A stretch of 7,922 nucleotides of DNA from Verrucomicrobiia bacterium (GTDB lineage Bacteria > Verrucomicrobiota > Verrucomicrobiia > Verrucomicrobiales > Akkermansiaceae), in NCBI GenBank assembly GCA_947460915.1, contig CANHKJ010000135.1, forward strand, positions 1 through 7,922, read 5' to 3'. The number at the start of each line of letters is the position of its first letter. Within the stretch, counting starts at the first letter, position 1. Under the pieces are notes generated by a model. That model was not told the origin of the DNA. It saw only the letters and a list, made by a program, of their open reading frames with translations, and did not search any database. Below are positions 4,762 to 7,922 of this stretch, in pieces. The position numbers were made by a program, and so were the translations under genes.

Positions 4762-6642
4762 TTAGAGGGAATCAGCACTGGCTTGTTGCTCACGCTTTTC
4801 AATCCAAATGGCGAGAAGCGCGATGTCCGCAGGGGTGAGCCCGCTGATGCGTGCTGCTTGGCCTAGGGTCAGTGGTTTGATTTGTTCTAGTCGAGATTTT
4901 GCCTCGGCTTTCATGCCGTGAATGGTTGCGTAATCGACCCAACTTGGAATGACTTTGGACTCTTGGCGCTGCATGCGGTCGATCTGCACCTGCTGTCGAT
5001 CAAGGTGACCCGCATATTTAACCTCGGTTTCGATGATTGGCCAGAGGTCTTGAGGGTAGCGTTTCAGCCAGTCTTCGGGGAGCTGTTGCCAGGTGTTTTC
5101 GAGTCGACGGAACCAGAGATCGAGCTTGACCCCCTCGTGGCTGGTTTTGGGAATCCAGGATAGGGCATCGTCGAGTTGGCGGATTTTTTCTTCCGTGCGC
5201 GTGATGCGTTCTTGCGTAACAAGGCCGATTTTCGCGGCGAGTGGCGTTAGGCGGAGGTCGGCATTGTCTTGGCGGAGCAGCAGACGATATTCCGCACGAC
5301 TGGTGAACATGCGGTATGGTTCGGTGCAGCCACGGGTGACTAGGTCATCAATCATCACACCAAGGTAGGCTTCATTGCGTCCGAGCACAAAGGCGGGTTG
5401 ACCGAGGACTTTCAGGGCGGCATTGGTTCCGGCGATGAGCCCCTGCCCTGCTGCTTCTTCATAGCCAGAGGTGCCGTTGATTTGTCCGGCAAAATACAAA
5501 CCTGAGACTTTCTTGGTCTCTAAAGTCGGGTAGAGCTGGGTGGGCGGACAGTAGTCGTATTCCACGGCATAACCTGGACGCATGATTTCGCAGCGTTCGA
5601 GTCCAGGAATGGTGCGCAGAAACGCGAGCTGCACTGCATAGGGAAGAGAGGTGGAAACGCCGTTGACATAGAACTCGCCGGTATGTCGACCCTCAGGTTC
5701 GAGGTAGATTTGGTGGCGTTCCTTTTCGGCAAAACGAACGACTTTATCCTCGATCGATGGGCAATAGCGAGGTCCAACACCTTCAATGATGCCGCAATAC
5801 ATTGGTGATTGATCCAGGTTACCGCGAATGATTTCGTGGGTGGATGGATTGGTGTAGGTCATGAAACAGGGCATTTGTTCCACGTGGAACATTTTGTCTG
5901 CCCAAGGATTGAGGGTAAAGATGTCGTTTTCCTGGCGACCAATGGTATCGTAGAGGTAACTGAAGTGGGGAATGGGGCTGTCTCCACCCTGCACTTCGCA
6001 ACGATCGAGATCGAGAGAGCGGCCATTGAGTCGGCATGGAGTGCCCGTTTTGAAGCGTTCGACGGTGAAGCCGAGATCCTTGAGGCTATCGCTTACGGTA
6101 GAGCTAGCATCTCCCATGCGCCCACCTTTTTCATTTTTGAGGCCAACGTGCATGAGGCCACGCATGAAGGTTCCTGCGCTGAGGATCACGGACTTGGCGC
6201 GAAACTGCATGCCGAGGCTGGTGGTGATGCCGGTGATTTGGTCGTTTTCGACGAGCAGAGATCCTACGTTGCCTTGGTGAAGTTCCAAGTTCGGGGTGTT
6301 TTCCAGCAACCATTTCATGCGGAACTGGTAGGCTTTCTTGTCGCACTGAGCACGTGGGGCGCGAGCGCTGGGGCCTTTGCTGGCATTGAGCATGCGCCAT
6401 TGGATGGCGGTGGCATCGGTATTGAGTGCCATCGCTCCGCCGAGGGCGTCGATTTCTCGAACCATGTGGCCTTTGGCGAGGCCGCCGATGGCGGGGTTGC
6501 AACTCATCTGTCCGATGGTATCGAGATTCTGGGTGAGCATGGCAACTTGACAGCCGAGGCGTGCGGCTGCCAAAGCGGCTTCGATTCCGGCATGGCCTGC
6601 GCCGATGACGAGGACATCGTAGTCTTTTGGGTAAACAAACAT
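4762..6642 (-). CDS. mnmG: tRNA uridine-5-carboxymethylaminomethyl(34) synthesis enzyme MnmG (GidA)
   Basis: MnmG is the FAD-dependent partner of the GTPase MnmE. Together they place a (carboxymethyl)aminomethyl group on the wobble uridine U34 of several tRNAs. The 626-residue product has the FAD-binding GAGHAG at 14-19, the active-site segment SCNPAIGG with Cys48, and GPRYCPSIEDK with Cys294. It also has the signature GQINGTSGYEEAAGQG and a C-terminal MnmE/tRNA-binding region (LGQAARISGLTPADIALL). Length is typical. I chose the ATG at 6642 (MFVYPKDYDVLVIG); a GTG at 6669 would add nine residues. Unusually, residues 251-256 (MFHVEQ) are encoded by a perfect parS palindrome, at a spot before the conserved QxPC. 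mnmE and rsmG are not in the window. cdd lies 83 bp upstream on the same strand. gidA is a classic neighbour of oriC in many bacteria. Confidence 0.98.
   Translation of the reverse strand: MFVYPKDYDVLVIGAGHAGIEAALAAARLGCQVAMLTQNLDTIGQMSCNPAIGGLAKGHMVREIDALGGAMALNTDATAIQWRMLNASKGPSARAPRAQCDKKAYQFRMKWLLENTPNLELHQGNVGSLLVENDQITGITTSLGMQFRAKSVILSAGTFMRGLMHVGLKNEKGGRMGDASSTVSDSLKDLGFTVERFKTGTPCRLNGRSLDLDRCEVQGGDSPIPHFSYLYDTIGRQENDIFTLNPWADKMFHVEQMPCFMTYTNPSTHEIIRGNLDQSPMYCGIIEGVGPRYCPSIEDKVVRFAEKERHQIYLEPEGRHTGEFYVNGVSTSLPYAVQLAFLRTIPGLERCEIMRPGYAVEYDYCPPTQLYPTLETKKVSGLYFAGQINGTSGYEEAAGQGLIAGTNAALKVLGQPAFVLGRNEAYLGVMIDDLVTRGCTEPYRMFTSRAEYRLLLRQDNADLRLTPLAAKIGLVTQERITRTEEKIRQLDDALSWIPKTSHEGVKLDLWFRRLENTWQQLPEDWLKRYPQDLWPIIETEVKYAGHLDRQQVQIDRMQRQESKVIPSWVDYATIHGMKAEAKSRLEQIKPLTLGQAARISGLTPADIALLAIWIEKREQQASADSL
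5876..5891. other. parS centromere site inside mnmG
   Basis: TGTTCCACGTGGAACA is a perfect 16-bp palindrome. It agrees with the ParB/Spo0J parS consensus TGTTNCACGTGNAACA at every defined position. It lies within the mnmG coding sequence (codons 251-256, MFHVEQ). It is identical to the site at 6708-6723. Confidence 0.88.
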
Positions 6643-6707
6643 AGAGTGAGTGGACGCAGGGTATAACACGATCTGGGCAGGCGTGCCACTGCTAATTTGC
6701 GTTCGAT

Positions 6708-6723
6708 TGTTCCACGTGGAACA
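6708..6723. other. parS centromere site between cdd and mnmG
   Basis: This is a second exact copy of TGTTCCACGTGGAACA, in the intergenic gap 2 bp past the cdd stop codon. The identity with the site at 5876 extends rightwards into ATTTT (21 bases shared in total), and the two start points are 832 bp apart. ParB would load here to nucleate the segregation complex; parA and parB are not in the window. Confidence 0.9.
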
Positions 6724-6725
6724 TT

Positions 6726-7112
6726 TTATCGATTGAGAATGCCAGCGCTGCTCCGTGGAAGCAGTTCATCAAGGGTGAAAAGAATTTGCTCAGTCCTATT
6801 GCAGAGGAGGATTTCTTTCACGCCAAACTCTGCCATTACTTGGCGGCAGGCCCCGCAGGGTGAGACTGGGGTATCTGTATCGGCGACTACGACGACGCGG
6901 GTGATGTTTTTTTCTCCTGCTGCTACCGCTGCAACGATGGCTACGCGTTCAGCGCAATTGGTCAGCCCAAAGGAGAGGTTTTCGACATTGCATCCGCCGT
7001 AGACATTCCCCGATTCTGATTCGATGGCGGCTCCTACCTGGAATTGAGAGTAGGGAGCATAGGCGTTCGCGCGGGTAATCCAGGCTTTTTGTATGAGGGT
7101 GTCCCAAGTCAT
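6726..7112 (-). CDS. cdd: Cytidine deaminase
   Basis: This enzyme hydrolytically deaminates cytidine and deoxycytidine to uridine and deoxyuridine in pyrimidine salvage. The 128-residue product is the short, homotetrameric type with one zinc site per subunit. PYSQFQVGAAI (20-30) and NVENLSFGLT (42-51) form the substrate pocket. The zinc ligands are Cys53, Cys86 and Cys89 (NCAER and PCGACRQ), and Glu55 is the proton shuttle. Length is normal and no key residue is missing. It is transcribed towards mnmG, with 83 bp between that contain a parS site, and is divergent from the DUF6580-like gene. A TATACT hexamer ends only 6 bp before the ATG and there is no ribosome binding site, so a leaderless or nearly leaderless mRNA is possible. 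Confidence 0.97.
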   Translation of the reverse strand: MTWDTLIQKAWITRANAYAPYSQFQVGAAIESESGNVYGGCNVENLSFGLTNCAERVAIVAAVAAGEKNITRVVVVADTDTPVSPCGACRQVMAEFGVKEILLCNRTEQILFTLDELLPRSSAGILNR

Positions 7113-7118
7113 GGTAGT

Positions 7119-7124
7119 AGTATA
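7119..7124 (-). promoter_or_regulatory. -10-like TATACT directly ahead of cdd
   Basis: TATACT on the minus strand matches TATAAT at 5 of 6 positions and is separated from the cdd ATG by six bases (ACTACC). If used, transcription would start at or within a base or two of the start codon. The region 17 bp upstream has no clear -35. Confidence 0.35.
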
Positions 7125-7197
7125 TCATGACGTGAAGGGAAAAGGAAATGATGAAATTTCGCTCGCATTGATGCCGATTCTATGGCATTGAGTGCTC

Positions 7198-7764
7198 ATG
7201 CGTCGTTGGTTTCCCTTCGTAGGTCTTTTTGTGGTATTGGTTCTGTTCCGGGTAATCGGAGCTTGGCAGGGATGGGCTTTGTCTCCACTACCCGCATTGT
7301 TTCTCTTGAGTTTTGCATTTTTGCCGGGGCGTGGTCGGTGGTTGTTTCCTCTGGCGGCTTGGGTGGTGACGGACCCACTGCTGAATGCCTTTTATGGATA
7401 CCCGCTGTTGACATGGGATCATCTTGGGATCGTAGCAGGCTTGGCCTCGATGTTGGTATTGGTTCCGTGGATGCAGCGCGAAGCGTCATGGCTGCGAGGG
7501 TTACTCGGTAGCCTGATGGCTGCGGTGTTGTTTTATTTTGTCACCAATGTGATTTCGTTTTTCACGCTGCCAGAATTTTACGCACGCAGTTGGGAAGGCT
7601 TCGTGCAGGCCCAGTGGACAGGTCCTGTGGGCTTGGGTCCCACGTGGGTTTTCTTACGCAATTCTTGCGCATCGAATGTTGTGTTCGCCGCGATATTTCT
7701 CCTTGCGCTTCGCCCTCTTTTCCCTAAATTCTCGGTTCGCGTGCCAGCCTCTGAGCTGATCTGA
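7198..7764 (+). CDS. DUF6580-like integral membrane protein
   Basis: This 188-residue hydrophobic protein appears to have about five or six membrane spans, near residues 5-22, 30-43, 47-64, 74-91, 103-122 and 157-173. The layout recalls the DUF6580 family: a conserved VVTDPLLNAFYGYPL segment (57-70), DHLGIVAGL (75-82), then FYFVTNVISFFTLPEFYARS with a Trp/Gly-rich loop before the last span. The family has no proven function; weak likeness to ECF-transporter substrate-binding subunits has been suggested for such folds, but I cannot support a substrate. I chose the ATG at 7198 (MRRWFPF); a GTG at 7192 adds two residues. It is divergent from cdd (85 bp) and ends 26 bp before pdhA on the same strand, so the two may share a transcript. 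Family assignment is by memory of motifs. Confidence 0.68.
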   Translation: MRRWFPFVGLFVVLVLFRVIGAWQGWALSPLPALFLLSFAFLPGRGRWLFPLAAWVVTDPLLNAFYGYPLLTWDHLGIVAGLASMLVLVPWMQREASWLRGLLGSLMAAVLFYFVTNVISFFTLPEFYARSWEGFVQAQWTGPVGLGPTWVFLRNSCASNVVFAAIFLLALRPLFPKFSVRVPASELI

Positions 7765-7790
7765 ATTCTTCATTTTCCCATCACACTGTT

Positions 7791-7922
7791 ATGTCATTTG
7801 CTGCCTCTAGTTTCAATCGTTTGGACTTCGCCACATCGCCGATTAATCGTGCGCTTACGGTAGAGAAAAAGATCGAATTGCTCACCACGATGATTCGCAT
7901 ACGCCGTTTCGAGCAAGCGGCA
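7791..7922 (+). CDS. pdhA: Pyruvate dehydrogenase E1 component alpha subunit (5' part only)
   Basis: Only the first 44 codons are present before the window edge. The opening MSFAASSFNRLDFATSPINR is a poorly conserved leader. VEKKIELLTTMIRIRRFEQAA (24-44) then matches the start of the E1 alpha fold, in which a helix ending in a R(R)FE motif precedes the thiamine-diphosphate-binding core. The intact protein would decarboxylate pyruvate and pass the acetyl group to the E2 lipoyl domain. The related branched-chain 2-oxo acid and acetoin dehydrogenase alpha subunits share this N-terminal motif, so the exact substrate is not settled by this fragment. The gene starts 26 bp after the DUF6580-like gene. 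No ribosome binding site is visible before the ATG. Confidence 0.75.
   Translation, partial: MSFAASSFNRLDFATSPINRALTVEKKIELLTTMIRIRRFEQAA

Noticed and set aside
5809..6666. Long open frame of 285 codons on the plus strand
   Set aside because: It is fully antisense to mnmG, whose protein is unmistakable. The composition is that of a shadow frame and no family features are visible.
7182..7511. Plus-strand frame of 109 codons overlapping the DUF6580-like gene
   Set aside because: It is another frame of the same DNA. The membrane-protein frame has coherent hydrophobic spans and this one does not.
7639..7648. CCCACGTGGG in the DUF6580-like gene as a third parS
   Set aside because: The 16-bp window has six mismatches to the two perfect sites, so it is a chance palindrome.
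1..7922. CRISPR array, transposon, prophage or defence system
   Set aside because: There are no spaced repeats, transposase or integrase motifs, terminal inverted repeats, or defence-protein signatures. Gene content is core housekeeping.

Overview
The window reads as chromosomal housekeeping DNA from a bacterium with moderate GC content. Gene content and protein style (a DUF6580-like membrane protein beside pdhA, a TPR protein with a secretin/STN-like tail, a 42-residue lipoprotein) suggest a relative of Verrucomicrobiota. That placement is inference, since no rRNA or other phylogenetic marker was compared. None of the genes has a clear AGGAGG-type ribosome binding site.

Layout, left to right. 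On the minus strand lie the start of an aspartate kinase gene (cut by the left edge) and a gamma-glutamylcyclotransferase-fold protein. Then comes a stretch of about 500 bases without a convincing gene. It holds two exact, inward-facing DnaA boxes (TTATTCACA at 1831-1839 and TTATCCACA read on the minus strand at 1899-1891) on either side of 51 bp that is about 78% AT, with degenerate DnaA boxes and TGTGGA repeats to the left. Next is the rplU-rpmA operon (L21, L27; minus strand) with a clear intrinsic terminator. tsaE follows on the plus strand. It converges on a minus-strand group made of a TPR/STN-like exported protein, an SDR oxidoreductase and a very small lipoprotein. Further right on the minus strand are mnmG (gidA) and cdd. 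On the plus strand are a DUF6580-like membrane protein and the first 44 codons of a pyruvate dehydrogenase E1 alpha gene, cut by the right edge.

The main discovery is not a protein. Two identical perfect palindromes, TGTTCCACGTGGAACA, lie 832 bp apart. Both match the ParB/Spo0J centromere site parS. One is 2 bp past the cdd stop codon, and the other is inside the mnmG coding sequence, where it is translated as MFHVEQ. With the DnaA-box region 4-5 kb away and mnmG/gidA, a classic origin neighbour, the window is best read as part of the chromosome's origin and centromere region (oriC plus parS). It lacks the usual dnaA, dnaN, rpmH, rnpA, rsmG and parAB genes.

Several genes serve translation and tRNA modification: L21 and L27 in the large ribosomal subunit, TsaE for t6A37, and MnmG for wobble U34. 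The remainder cover amino-acid biosynthesis (LysC), pyrimidine salvage (Cdd) and central carbon metabolism (PdhA).
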